DNA of 64,000 nucleotides, taken from Vitellaria paradoxa (taxonomy: Eukaryota > Streptophyta > Magnoliopsida > Ericales > Sapotaceae). Below are positions 9,480-20,956 of the stretch, piece after piece. Under the pieces are notes generated by a model, which saw nothing but the letters and a program-made list of their open reading frames with translations, was not told the DNA's origin and ran no database searches. The first letter of the stretch is position 1. Each line of letters opens with the position of its first letter. The DNA lies in contig CM034233.1 in NCBI GenBank assembly GCA_019916065.1, positions 47,570,141 through 47,634,140 on the forward strand. Direction: 5' to 3'. The position numbers were made by a program, and so were the translations under genes.

Positions 9480-11542
9480 TTTGAGTGTTATGTGGTTATA
9501 TGATAACATGTTTAAGTGTTTTATGTAGTTTTAAATTTTGGGATCTCTTTGGACCATGGTTAGTGATATTTAAAAACTGTGTTATGTGCTATAGTTTTTA
9601 TTTTAATTAGATATATGTTCATTAGTAGTTAGTATATAAATCCAATGTGACATTCTTGTTTGTATTAGTTTGTGTTTGCATACTGTAACATTAGGTAATA
9701 ATGACTATTAGAAGGTTGTTGTGTAAATTGGTGAGGTTAAAAGATTTATTAAAAGTTTTGGAATGAAGGGTGATCTTTAGTTTAGTAGTGACTTGAAGTG
9801 TAATTGGTTAAGGTTTAATGTTTATTTGGAATTGTCCATCTTAAATATATGTGTGTGTGTGTGTGCGCGCGCGCGCGCGTGCACTAGTATTCAAATCTTG
9901 GGGTAGAATAACATACCCCAACTTGTTTTCATATAAATTTTAGGTTTCATTTAAATACCAATGTGTACATCTTCCATTTAGATTATATGATTAATTAATG
10001 CTAAATTTTGAATTCTTTTAAAATGTTTGTACATTTCGCTAACTCTTTAAAATTTAAATAAATATAATCATGGAGGAATGGGTTTTCAAACATGTATTTA
10101 TAAAATTGGGTCTCCTTGGTTAAGTTTAACTTGATGACTTTAAGCATATAAGAGTATAAGTTTAGTTTTGTGCCTTTTTCTAAGGTTTGCAAATTGTTTG
10201 GTTGTTAAAATAAAATATATTTGTTTTAGAAACAAGACATTCAAAATCTATAAAAGTTTTAAGGTATATTTCTTAATTATTTAGGTCATGTAAAGGCATA
10301 TTTTGTAAGCGTTTAATTTATTCTAGGTGGATAACTATCATTCTTTTGTTTATCTATGATTCATATGATTAAAATATGTGATATTGTCAAATTTTATAAT
10401 TATTGAATGCTTACAAATATTATTTTTTGTTAAAAATTTTATATTCATGAAAATAGTTATTTGGATAGAATTTTTTTGGTTGTTTTTAGCACTCTATTAT
10501 ATTATTTTAATGTTTTTTTAAAAAAATTCCATTAATCTAATGTTGCTGCATGCATTGAGATCAAATTTGTCTGAATTTAAGTTAAAGCAATTGATAATAT
10601 CATTATGAGTAAGTCTTACATGATTCAATTTAATTTCATATGATATAAGTAAACTGTCATGGTGGAAAATAGTTAGCTTGCCAGTGTTTTTGAAACTTAT
10701 GATTTGAATAAGAATGTGAGTAGTGTTTGATGAATATTATTTCAATATTTATCCTGACTTTTGATTTGAATTTTCATTACATTAAAAAGAAAAGAAGCTG
10801 ATACTTTAAGAATTAATTTATTTTAGAAATCTGAAAGATATTTGAATAGAAGATAAACCTGGTTGGGTGTGGAATTGGTGTGACAATAGTATTTTTAGAA
10901 TTAAGATTTGAATCTAAGAGAAAGCCATAGATGGAAGTTAAATTTTATTATTTTAACACGTATATATTAGTAATCATAAGGTGTGATAATTATATGATGA
11001 CTTAAATCGTATTTTGAAAAAGTTTTCTATACATGCATTCAAAATTCTTCTGAAGTTATGATAATCTATTATTTTGATATACTAGCGTCCTCTTATACTC
11101 GTGTGATACGACTAGTTTACTTTGTAAGTCGAGTTAGACTTGATGTCTGATAAAAAGGATTTTGATGAATGACAAGTATTGCAGAAACCTTAATATGTGA
11201 GATTTAATAATAATAATTTAGTTATAAGAATATTACTTATTATGCATATTTTTTTATTCACATTAAAGAATTTAGTTTATCAATTCATTCTCTTAACTGT
11301 TAAGATATGAGGAATATAATATTTGGGTGGTTAACTAATTTTAATGGATGCAATCTAGGGAGAATTATAAATTTTAATCTGTTTAGCTAGGTTGTTGTTA
11401 TTTAATTGGATGTCGTGATATTTGGTCAAATTTGTTTATCAGTTTTTATTCTTTCCATGCCAAGGGTATAAAAAAAGTGTGCCATGGAGAACTTTCTATG
11501 TGCATTTGATTCGAGAAAATTGAGACTAATTAATTGAATTAT
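9480..11542. other. AT-rich spacer, no gene seen
   Basis: About 2 kb with no supported gene. The longest open stretch (10001-10192, minus, 63 codons) has no motif. It holds the GT/GC microsatellite listed separately and scattered poly-A/T runs. Confidence 0.5.
9850..9880. repeat. Compound (GT)n(GC)n microsatellite
   Basis: Alternating purine-pyrimidine run of about 31 bases: GT dinucleotides turning into GC dinucleotides. Such runs can adopt left-handed Z-DNA; that is known chemistry, not shown here. Confidence 0.9.
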
Positions 11543-11884
11543 TGACCACACTCAATTTATGTGTATACTCTCTCAAGTATAAGAGATGGTCGTAGTTCTA
11601 ATCTAGGTGAGTCCTAAGTCATCTCCATGGGGAGCAAGTTTGTGTGACTAAGGTTGGAAACTTGCTTTGTAAGCACTTACAAAGAATGATCAAAAGAAAA
11701 GGAAAAAATCTTTTGGGTTTTTGAAGTTGGTTTTGAAAGATATTTTGAAAATGAAACTTAACTTCAACTTAAAACACTAATGAAAAGGATGTAATTTAGT
11801 TTAGGGAAATTTCCTTTGATTGAAAAATACTTGGTTTTAATCTATTCCTATAGCTAGTCAATTTGGATGTCTTTTATTTAACCT

Positions 11885-12723
11885 TGTTAAGACCACATAT
11901 TGTAAATTGGCAAATCCATGATCAAAGAGAAGTGTTTGTACTTTAGACTTAGTGTAGGCTAAGGCACTAGAGTCTTAAGTCAAATAGAATTCTAAAAGGC
12001 CTCAGAGAAACTGTTTCCATAATGGCTGAAAATCCTAAAGAAGTCAAACAAGTGCTAGACCTGATTTACGCAGGAAGCACGCGGGAAGGCCACGGTTAGG
12101 CGCGCGAAGATACCGAAAGCTCAACATGGAGAATTAGCTGTGCGGGAAGATTGCATTGATTCACGGGAAAGCTACAAAATTGCCGCGAGAAGGCCGTAAG
12201 AAGACCGTAGGTGCGCCCTTCCCGCGAGGTACATTTTTCAGTCAATTTCAGCCTATTTCGAGCTTGAGCTACCTTAGTTTCTTTATATATATCTTCTAGG
12301 CATCTTTAGGAATACATGTAGAGAGAATATACATCAAGTTTGTGAGCCAGAAAAGTCAGAACGTTCTCTTAATTGCTTAGCCAAGCATTCTTGCATCTAC
12401 GTGATTCGAAGGAGTTTGAATCTTTGAAGAGCTGAGGATTCAGCACGTGAAGTTACCAAGGATTCGATGTTGTGTCTTCGAGGAGTTGAAAGGCTTTCAC
12501 TAAAGGAGTTGGTGAATCGAGGAGTCGAGCAAACATCAATGGAGTACAAAGTCGAGGAGTCGATCTATCGAATGGTTGAGTTTGTAACCAACATTTGATT
12601 TTAGTGAAAGTTTTGTTTGAGGTTTCCCTTTGTGGGTTTCCTCGTTTTTTTTATCTCGCCTTCTGTTATTCTGTGATTGTGGTTGATTGATTGGGATCTT
12701 TACCAGCAAGTTACGTATTTTCA
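11885..12723 (+). repeat. 5' LTR of element B
   Basis: 839 bp, TGTTAAGACC to GTATTTTCA. Contains the GC-rich core (about 12075-12230), a TTTATATATATC TATA-like stretch near 12281-12292 and the GAGTCGA-type leader. It matches the 3' LTR of A over its whole length. The short open frames inside, such as 12536-12724 on the minus strand, are chance. Confidence 0.93.
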
Positions 12724-12725
12724 AT

Positions 12726-12736
12726 TGGTATCAGAG
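12726..12736 (+). promoter_or_regulatory. Primer binding site, element B
   Basis: TGGTATCAGAG, two bases after the LTR end, is complementary to the 3' end of plant initiator tRNA-Met. It starts minus-strand cDNA synthesis. Confidence 0.93.
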
Positions 12737-14238
12737 ATGGTGCATCTTTTAGAACAAAACGTGATCTTAGTATTTGCTGATGGCTCCTACCTCCTAGAGA
12801 AGGCAGTTCGAGTACTAGACCCCCGTGGTTCGATGGCACCAATTATGCGTATTGGAAGGTTCGAATGAAAGCTAATCTAACTCATTGAATGTCAATGTTT
12901 GGCTAGCTATTGAAAATGGCTGGGTGAAGCCAATGCATTCTGTCAACAATATAACAGTTGAAAAGCCTATAGAATTGTGGACCAGGGCTGAGCAGGAAAA
13001 GGTAGAATGGAACTACAAAGCTCTGAGTTCTATTTTATGTGCAGTCTTTGCCGATAAGTTTAGGTGAATTTTAAGTTGTGAGATTGCGAAAGAAGCTTGG
13101 AAGATTCTCAAATTAACTCATGAAGGAAACTCTAGAGTCAAAAAGTCCAAGCTCCAAAAAATAACTTCGGAATTTGAAAACCTAAAGATGTCTGAAGACA
13201 AACGTTATGATAGCTTTTATACGAAACTCAATGACATCATCAATGCAAGCTTCAATCTTGGAGATCCTGTTCCAAATCGAAAGATTGTGAGTAAGATTCT
13301 CCGATCCCTTCCTATGTCCTTTCAAGCTAAGGTTCCAGCTATAGAGGAAGCTAGGGATGTGGATTCCATGAGAGTAGAAGACATGGTTGGCTCTTTACAA
13401 ATGTTTGAGGGGAATATGATAAAATCGAAGAAGATGAAGGGTGTTGCCCTAAATTGGTTAAAGAAGATGACTCCTCTTCCAGTGATGATTCAATCCTTTC
13501 CATTGAAGAAGTAGCATTGTATACGAAGAAGATTAGGAAGTTTTTCAAGAAGAAAGGTGGGAAACCAGAAAAGATCAAGAAAAATGAAAAGTCCAAGGGT
13601 GAGAAGTCTTCTAAACCCAAAAAGAATGAGAATAAGTTTAAAGGGGTGAATGCTATGAATGTCAGGGGTACAGACATATAGCACAAGACTACGGGAATAA
13701 GAAGAACAAGAAGAAGGTTTTGAATGCTACCCTAGATGATACAGATGAATTGAGCACCTCATCTTTAGAAGATTATCCAAAAAACTTCACAGCTTACATG
13801 GCAATGAGCACAGGATCTGTAAGTTCTAAAGACTCATCTAGTTCCAAGAATTAAAAGGATGACTCTTCAGAAGCAAAATTATAACATGAGAATGACAATG
13901 AAGAAGTGGACATTCATGATGCCTATGAACAACTGTATCAAGACTATCGAAGGTTCCATAAGCAAAATGAGAAGTTAACGGTGAAAAACAAGATGTTAAA
14001 GAGGGAAAGAGACAGTCTGAAGGTTTCCTTGGAGGAATTACAAACAAAGTTTGAAGAACTTGAAGCAAGCAAAAATTCTCAAGAGGAGTTGATAGCAGCA
14101 CTTAAGAACAGGTTGGAATAAAGAGAAAAATATGTGAAAGAGGCACATGGGAAGATGCACTCTTTGCAGTCCAAGATGAACTCGGCTTCCTCCAAAAGAT
14201 AAAAGTGGACTTGGATATACTGGAGAGAAGCAAACCAT
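12737..14238 (+). pseudogene. Element B gag remnant
   Basis: Gag forms the particle that packages element RNA. The ATG at 12737-12739 directly follows the priming site and is the likely start, but the frame shifts at once. WFDGTNYAYWKVRMK-like sequence near 12832-12870 marks the UBN2-type gag domain. It continues through 12885-13067 (ENGWVKP, WNYKALSSI) and 13188-13514 (KRYDSFYTKLNDIINASFNL, KILRSLPMSFQAKV). A lysine-rich stretch follows (13500-13680), then a predicted coiled coil at 13906-14121 rich in E, K and L heptads. Several frameshifts and stops (for example near 12880 and 13065) break it. Family assignment is firm; function is lost. Confidence 0.85.
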
Positions 14239-14399
14239 AGAAGATGCATCTACAAGCAGTCAAAAGATCATGGCAATCAAGATTCAGCCTCCAAAGTTTG
14301 CTACATTCAAAGATGGGAAATCACTTGCTCAACCATTCAACCACTTGAAAGGTAAATAGCCTACACAAAAGTCTCAGAAATTCCAAGGTACGCCTTTCA

Positions 14400-14902
14400 C
14401 ACCTTAAAGAAAATTTGTCCCTATCTGTCATTACTGTGGTATTCTTGGACACATAAGACCTAACTGTCATAAGCTTTATGGATTACCCATAACTTATGTA
14501 AATCAAAGAAGACTTGTAAATCTAAATCACCAAAATCATACTAACCGTTTTTACAACAGGTTTAATGTGTTGAGCAACTTTGATCCCTCTTCTGATTTTA
14601 AGTTTCATTTGAATAGGACAGCTAAAAACTCTTTTTATTTAAAAACACCTCATTTTCAGAAAGCTGGTCCTAAAACTCAAAAACAATCTGGCAATAATCA
14701 ATTTTCAAAAAATAAGGCTGTAAGGAAAACTTTGAAAATCCGAACTGCTTGGGTACGAAAATATTATTTAAATTATTTTTTAGTTCACATAGCCTTAAAA
14801 GCCTTGAACTCAAACATATGGTATCTTGACAGTGGTTGCTCTCAGCGTATGATTGGAAATAAAAGTTTGTTTTCTGATTTTCAAAATTTGAGGGAGGTGT
14901 AG
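14400..14902 (+). pseudogene. Element B zinc knuckle and aspartic protease remnant
   Basis: A CCHC zinc knuckle (CHYCGILGHIRPNC) is encoded at 14426-14467. Such knuckles bind RNA during packaging. Downstream, WYLDSGCSQRMIGN near 14818-14860 carries the D-S-G active site of the Copia protease, which cleaves the polyprotein. The frame then slips near 14895, so a stop appears at 14900-14902, while the continuation VTFGNGS is open in the next frame. The active-site triad is intact. Confidence 0.85.
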
Positions 14903-16163
14903 TAACTTTTGGTAATGGCAGTACATCCAGTGTTTTGGGTAAGGGAAATATAAAAACCCCAGGGTTAGAATGTTTGAAGGATGTACTGTATGTTGAAGGT
15001 TTACAGGCTAATTTGATTAGCTTAAGTCAGTTGTATGATGCCAAACTTCTTGTTCATTTTTCAAAATTGGATTGCAAAATCGTTGATTCTCATGGAAATA
15101 CTATTTTAACTAGCATTCATACTACTGATAACTGTTATGGTGTATCCAATTCTAAAGGTCTAACGTGCAATTCTGCAAGTTCGATTAAGTCAGACCTTTG
15201 GCACCAAAGACTTGGACACATCAATTTTAAGGCACTCAATCAATTGTCCAAGTTTGAGTTAGTTAGAGGTCTACCTAAATTAGGAAACAAGGATGTGTGT
15301 AGGCCTTGTCAAATGGGCAAACAAATTAAAACTGCACATAAAAAGGGTCAAAGTTTGAAAACTAAGGAGCCTCTTGACTTAGTTCACATAGATTTAATGG
15401 GACCCACATACACTGAAAATTTAGGCAGAAAGAAATACATAGTTGTTACTGTTGATGATTACACGTGTTTCACATGGGTTGATTTTCTAGTTGAAAAATC
15501 TGATTCTTTTGACTCTTTTAGAAACTTGTGTTTGAGACTGCAATAGGAAAAACAAAGAAGAATTAGATGCATTACAAGAATCAGGACAGATCATGGGAAG
15601 GAGTTTGAGAATTCATCATACAGCAGTTTCTGTGAAGCAAATAGAATAAAACATAAGGTCTCAGCCCCAAAACTCCACAACAAAATGGCGTCGCAGAAAG
15701 AAAGAACAAAGTACTTCAAGAGATGGCTCGAGTACTAATTTATGGAAGATCACTGCCAAGGAAGTTTTGGGTAAAAGAAGTTAACACTACTTGCTACATA
15801 GTAAATAAGGTATATCTCAGACCTGGAACAAAACAAACTCCCTATGAACTATGGAACAATAAGAGGCCTAATGTGAAGTATTTCTGAGTTTTTGTGAGTA
15901 AGTGCTTTATCCTTGGGGATAGAGAACAACTTAGTAAGTTTGACTTCCAAAGCGATGAAGGAATCTTCCTAGGCTATTCCACTAACAGTTGTGCTTTCAG
16001 AGTTTTTAACTTAAAAACTAACGCTGTAATGGAATCAATAAAGGTAATAATTGACGATACTAACTCCTACTCTTTTGTTCAACAGGATGATCTTGACGAG
16101 GTGATACCCCTAACGACTCCAATTGAACATTTTGAAGCCTCAATAGATGTGGGTGACGAATAA
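14903..16163 (+). pseudogene. Element B integrase remnant
   Basis: Reads from the post-protease segment (VTFGNGS, GKGNIKTPGLE) through the pre-integrase zinc-binding region (LWHQRLGHINF near 15200 and CRPCQMGK near 15300) into the core (LVHIDLMGPTYTEN, VVTVDDYTCFTWVDFL) to a TAG at 15544-15546. After a damaged stretch, TGA at 15885-15887 stands where an arginine is usual. This stop is also present in A. The C-terminal part resumes at 15894-16163 (KCFILGDREQLSKFD, GIFLGYST). Inserts cDNA; inactive here. Confidence 0.9.
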
Positions 16164-16238
16164 AAAAGGGACTATGAGAAAAGTATGGAATAGGAATCAT
16201 CTTCAAGACTCAAGCTCCACCATCCACCTTCACAAGTG

Positions 16239-17128
16239 ATTGGAGATGTAAAGGACCAAGTTAAGACGAGGAGACAACTTCAGAATGAGGTATCACATCT
16301 TTGTTATGTCTCTTCTTTAGAACCTAAAAAAGTGAATGAAGCACTTAATGATGACTTTTGGTTGAATGCTATGCAAGAAGAGTTAGGACAATTTGTAAGA
16401 AATGATGTACGGATCTTGTACCTCGCCCCTCACATGTGAATGTTATAGGCACAAAGTGGATTTTTAAAAATAAAACTAATGAATCTGAAACTGTCATTAG
16501 AAACAAGGCTAGGTTAGTTGCACAAGGATATACTCAAGTTAAGGGTATTAACTTTGATGAAACCTTTGCTCCTATGGTTAGATTAAAATCCATAAGAATT
16601 TTGTTCGCCATGGCATGTTACTTAAAGTTTAAACTGTTTCAAATGGATGTGAAAAGTGCCTTTTTAAATGGTTATTTAAATGAGGAAGTTTATGTAGAGC
16701 AGCCTAAGGGGTTTGTTGATCCTCACTTTCCAAATCATGTGTTTAAACTGAAAAAGGCTCTCTATGGACTAAAACAAGCTCCTAGAGCTTGGTATGAAAG
16801 ACTCGCCCCTTTCTTGATAGACTCTGGATTCATGAGAGGTAATGTTGATAAAACCTTATTCATTCATAGAGATTCAAAACACATTTTGTTTGCACAAGTT
16901 TATGTTGATGATATTATGTTTGGATCTACCTTTCCTGAATTTGCTCATGAATTTAGTGAACACATGAAAGATAACTTTGAGATGAGTATGATGGGGGAAT
17001 TGAATTTCTTTTTAGGTCTTCAGGTTAGACAACTAGAGAATGGAATCTTTGTTTCTCAATCCAAGTATGCAAAAGACCTAGTTAAGAAATTTGGCTTGAA
17101 AATTGTAAACATGCTAGGACCCCCATGA
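16239..17128 (+). pseudogene. Element B reverse transcriptase remnant
   Basis: This is the best preserved coding stretch in the window: 16436-17128 is open for 230 codons. It carries GTKWIFKNK, ARLVAQGYTQV, DVKSAFLNGYLNEEVYV, KALYGLKQAPRAWYERL, the catalytic YVDD at 16901-16912, and GELNFFLGLQV. The upstream part 16239-16438 (LNDDFWLNAMQEEL) lies in another frame because of an indel near 16410-16430. The open stretch ends at a TGA after LGPP, a frame break also found in A. Confidence 0.92.
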
Positions 17129-17129
17129 G

Positions 17130-17844
17130 CACTTCCACTAAGCTTTCAAAAGATGAGTCTGGCAAATCAGTGGATCCTACATTGTATAGAAGTATGATAG
17201 GTAGTTTGTTGTATCTCACTGCCAGTCATCTTGATATCTATTTCAGTGTAGGAATTTGTGCTAGATTTTAGTCCAACCCCAAGGAATCCCACTTACATGC
17301 TGTTAAGAGGATAATCAAATATGTTAATGCGACCTTTGACTATGGTATTTGGTTCTCTCATGACACCAATGTCAACCTAGTAGGGTATTTGGATGCTGAT
17401 TGGGCTGGGTGTGTGGATGATAGGAAGAATACCTTTGGGGGATGTTTTTATATTGGTACTAACCTAGTTTCCTGGCACAGTATGAAACAGAACTCCGTAT
17501 CCTTGTCCACTGCTGAATCTGAGTACATAGCCGCTGGTAGTTGTTGCACCTAACTTCTTTGGATGAAACAAATGCTAGCAGATTATGGAGTTAATTAGAA
17601 AACCATGACTGTGTATTGTGACAATCTTAGTGCCATCTATATTTTTAAGAATCTTGTCCAACATTCTCGTACCAAACACATTGACATTCGATACCATTTT
17701 ATCCGTGAGCTAGTTGAACATCAAGTCATCACTCTAGAGCACATTGAAACTCAACACCAACTGGCTGACATATTCACCAAATCGTTGGACCACTTGAAAT
17801 TTGAATCTCTTATATCATCTCTGGGTGTTTGTTCCCTAGACTAA
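17130..17844 (+). pseudogene. Element B RNase H remnant
   Basis: Carries DPTLYRSMIGSLLYL, DADWAG near 17390-17410, SLSTAESEYIAAG and YCDNLSAIYIFKN, then RTKHIDIRYHF, ending LGVCSLD and TAA at 17842-17844. In-frame stops occur near 17270, 17552 and 17597. The intact acidic residues show that it was once active. It is collinear with 2175-2894 in A. Confidence 0.9.
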
Positions 17845-18773
17845 AGAGCGCTCCTAATTTTTTTCTTTTGATTTTTGTTTATAGATATCTATATAGGTAG
17901 AGTTAGATATTATTTTTGGAGAAGGATGATGATTTCATGACTATTCTAAGGACTATTCCTTCATATACAATTCAAAAACATGGAAGTATTGCTATCAGTT
18001 TACATAAGAGTTATGACATTGACTTCCTTAATGTTCTTGAAACTTATGTTTTGATGTTCCTTATCATGGTAGTAGTGTGCCTAATTAAAAATCACTGAGG
18101 TTAGAAGTCAAGAACTTACTTCTCCTTACTTATTTGTGTTCATTAAAGCCTCCTTTTTGGACTATTGATTGTGTTTAAGTACAAATAAAAAAAAAAACTT
18201 GGAAAGGGCTACCAATGGGATAAAGTGCAGCTAGCCTGTTGACGTGTGGGTTATCAAAATAACCACCCTCTGGGTTTGACGATACAGGAAGAAGGCTACT
18301 TACTCATAAGTGTGTGAAAGTTGCCAAGAAGAAATACAAAAAAAAAAAAAATGGAAGGAAAAGAAAAAGAAAAATGGTGATTTTATCTTGGTGTCTAGTT
18401 GAAAACAATGAATTGAGGTGTATTTAGTTGAAGAGCTTTCACTGCACTTCTTACTTCGCTCATTGAAAATCCAAAATGAGCTTTCTTGAATATCTTGTAA
18501 GTATGTGAAAAGTATAGCTCATGATCTTTCAAAACCCAGTTTCATACACTGCACAGGCATTTCACTACTGGTATGACATGTGTGAACATCTCATGACATA
18601 ATAAGTAGAGTATGGTTTGGAATTCTCTTTCATTCTTACTTATGTCTATTACAAGCTTGAACCTGTGTTTTGATGGGTATTTAAGGGAATATGACTTAAA
18701 ATTCTCTGACAATCCTTATGTTTTTCCCTTAGATTTTTATTTTTTTAGTTATTTTCAATAATATAAAAAAAAT
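17845..18773 (+). other. Element B spacer between pol and LTR-like block
   Basis: Non-coding, collinear with 2895-3818 of A. It includes poly-A runs near 18186-18198 and 18336-18350 and the GGAAAGGGCTACCAATGGG phrase at about 18201. Confidence 0.6.
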
Positions 18774-18960
18774 TTCACGAGATGACTACAGTTAGGGCGC
18801 TTTGAGTCGCGAAAAAATACAGAAAGTGACTTGGCAGGGACTGGTCATCGCGGGATAGCCGCTGGACCCCTGCAGGATCACCCCAGGTGCGGTCTTCCCA
18901 CAGTTTGGCTTTTTAAAAGCCCCCCGAGCCTTCATTCGGTCCTCATTCATTCTGACGTCA
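18774..18960 (+). repeat. Internal LTR-like block upstream of the element B 3' ORF
   Basis: GC-rich island with the same word order as the LTR core: ACAGTTAGGGCGC, AAATACAGAAAGTG, CGCGGGATAGCCGC, AGGTGCGGTCTTCCCAC. A TTTTTAAAAGC TATA-like stretch follows at about 18909-18920 and a palindromic TGACGTCA at 18953-18960. It sits about 100 bp before the 3' ORF start. It may act as a second promoter; that is inference. Confidence 0.6.
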
Positions 18961-19064
18961 GCCTGACATGTCTGTCTTCATCTGTCCAACAGTTTTGTCC
19001 TCTCTTTCTCAAGGTACAATCTTTCTAGTGTTTTACTCATTTAGTTTGTCAATTTGTTACTCTT

Positions 19065-20325
19065 ATGGCCCCTAGGAGATGTCACCATCCTTCTTATGAC
19101 TCTGATCGATTTAGGGGGGATCCTGAACAGTCTCTTTATGATGACATGTTCATGTATCATCCCATTGTCGTTGAGCGTGGCATTTTGCTGTGTGACTTCC
19201 CCCTTGTAGAGAGTTATTTTGATTGGTTAGGATGGTCTGCATATGGTTCTTATTCTAGCTTTGAGGGTCACTTCTATGAGTATGCAATTGGAGAACTTGT
19301 CTGTGAGTTTTATGTGAATATGCATGCCATAGATTTTACTACTGGTGTCTTACATTCTTAAGTTGGTTCTGTCGATGTTGAGATGACACCTGATGTCATT
19401 TCCGAGTTTGAGTATTCCATGTCTTGAGCATGTCGATTTTGAGCCCGTTCTTGATACAGGTGGCCTCTCTGTTCAGACCATCTCTTGTTCACTTACTGAG
19501 GGTCGTGCTGACTGGGTCAGAGAGACTATCCCTCACCAACAGTTGTCCGAGATTAATAGGATGCTACATCTATATGTAGTCAATTCTATTCATCTGACTT
19601 TTCATATCATTGCAGTGTCTAAGCGTCAAGGATGCATCTTGTATTCCATAGTTACTGGTCGTATCTTTGATTTGCCCTTATTCATGTTTCAACTCATAGG
19701 TGCTAGTAGTACTTCCACATCTAGGTCTGATTCCACGCCTTTTGGTCTGTTTATTACTCACTACCTTCTGTCTCTTGGTGTCAAGTTACCTCCTAATTAT
19801 GAGTTGATTAAGATGCCCAATACGATTAATCATATGTCTGCACGTCGTAATAAGACCCACTCTAGCTTCTCAGGCTACCCTTCCATCTATCCCTCCTCAG
19901 CCTACTCCACCTCCTTTTGATCCGTTTGCCCCTTCTTCCAGCACTCCACTAGCTTATGACATGAATATACTGGGTACTATGTTATCATCTATTCAGGGGG
20001 AGAGTCAAGCTTTTCACTCTCGTGTCTATCAGTGATTTGATGCTATAGATGCTAGACAGGCCAAGTTTCATGCATTCTAGATGGATATGGACACTAGGTT
20101 GCGGGCCATGCAGACACAACAGAATGAGATGCACCTCACTCTAAATCAGGTCCAACAAAATTTGAACACGTATGCCTACACCTTTGAAGACCCCTTCGGT
20201 AGCAACTTCTTTCCACACATGGGTGACCAAGGTGATGGAGCCAGTGTTCATCGTACAGGGGGAGCTCAAAATGCTGGTGATGCTGGTGTTGGTGATGATG
20301 GTAACCATGGTGGTGCTGCTCAGTG
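19065..20325 (+). pseudogene. Element B 3' ORF (plant retroelement extra protein)
   Basis: Homologue of the 3' ORF in A. It starts MAPRRCHHPSYDSDRF and shows SLYDDMFMYHPIVVERGILL. Stop at 19359-19361, then a small deletion near 19410 moves it to the frame of 19393-19920 (IPHQQLSEINRMLHLYVVNS, PFGLFITHYLLSLGVKLP). After more breaks it resumes at 20081-20326 with QQNEMHLTLNQVQQNLNTY and an acidic, glycine-rich tail. The product's function is unknown. Proline-rich and helical segments precede the tail. It has more frameshifts than the copy in A, which has only nonsense changes. Confidence 0.75.
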
Positions 20326-20351
20326 ATGTTCTTTATCGTCAATTCCAAGTC

Positions 20352-20424
20352 AAAAAGGGGGAGAAGCATATGTTATGGATTTGGATGATTGTACTTATGT
20401 TATGGATTTGGATGATTGTACTTA
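20352..20424 (+). repeat. Extra polypurine-like tract and 27-bp tandem duplication
   Basis: A purine tract AAAAAGGGGGAGAAG (about 20353-20367) resembles the true polypurine tract. It is followed by two perfect 27-bp copies (20371-20397 and 20398-20424) beginning TGTTATGGATTTGG. Element A keeps the purine tract but not the duplication. Confidence 0.85.
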
Positions 20425-20811
20425 TGATGGACTTGGATGATGATTCTTATCTTATCTTTGGATTATCTTGTTGATTGAACTATTTTGATTATGTTGTTAT
20501 TAATTTTTGGTTATCTAGTTTATATTTATGAACTCTTTTGGATATCAATTTCTAGCGTTGATGTATGGGTCATGAGCTAAATGATTGGTTGTTGATTATT
20601 ATTCACTGTTGCCACATGATGTCGTAATTAGTTTGTTAAGTGTGCAGCTATACAGGAAAAAGATTGATTGGAACATGATGGAATACAATTGGAACATATT
20701 GATGAATGACAATTGGAACATGCTTTGGATCATGATAACAAGTTTACTGAGGCCTTAATCTAAGATAAATTTATTTGTACTATTCTTTTTCAGTTTTGAC
20801 ATGGAACTGCT

Positions 20812-20820
20812 AAAGGGGGA
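20812..20820 (+). promoter_or_regulatory. Polypurine tract, element B
   Basis: AAAGGGGGA followed by GAT and the 3' LTR start at 20824. Primes plus-strand DNA synthesis. Confidence 0.85.
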
Positions 20821-20823
20821 GAT

Positions 20824-20956
20824 TGTTAAGACCACATATTGTAAATTGGCAAACCCATGATCAAAGAGAAGTGTTTGTACTTTAGACTTAACCTTCTGTT
20901 ATTCTGTGATTGTGGTTGATTGATTGGGATCTTTACCAGCAAATTACGTATTTTCA
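20824..20956 (+). repeat. 3' LTR of element B with internal deletion
   Basis: Only 133 bp remain of about 839. The first 60 or so bases (TGTTAAGACC...TTTAGACTTA) are joined directly to the last 70 (ACCTTCTGTTATTCTG...TTTTCA). Both outer ends and the flanking AACCT are intact, so the loss happened inside the LTR. The copy in A reads CTTACCTCT at the right breakpoint, so a CTTA microhomology could explain the join. Confidence 0.93.

Larger units (their letters stand above)
11885..20956 (+). mobile_element. Complete Copia element B (Sirevirus-like) with damaged 3' LTR
   Basis: 9072-bp LTR retrotransposon with 5' LTR, initiator tRNA-Met priming site, gag, protease, integrase, RT, RNase H, LTR-like internal block, 3' ORF, polypurine tract and a shortened 3' LTR. 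The 5-bp duplication AACCT is perfect (11880-11884 and 20957-20961), which proves both ends. It lies inside the minus-strand solo LTR at 11543-22081. Coding regions carry several stops and frameshifts, so it is not autonomous. It is closely related to element A throughout. Confidence 0.95.
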
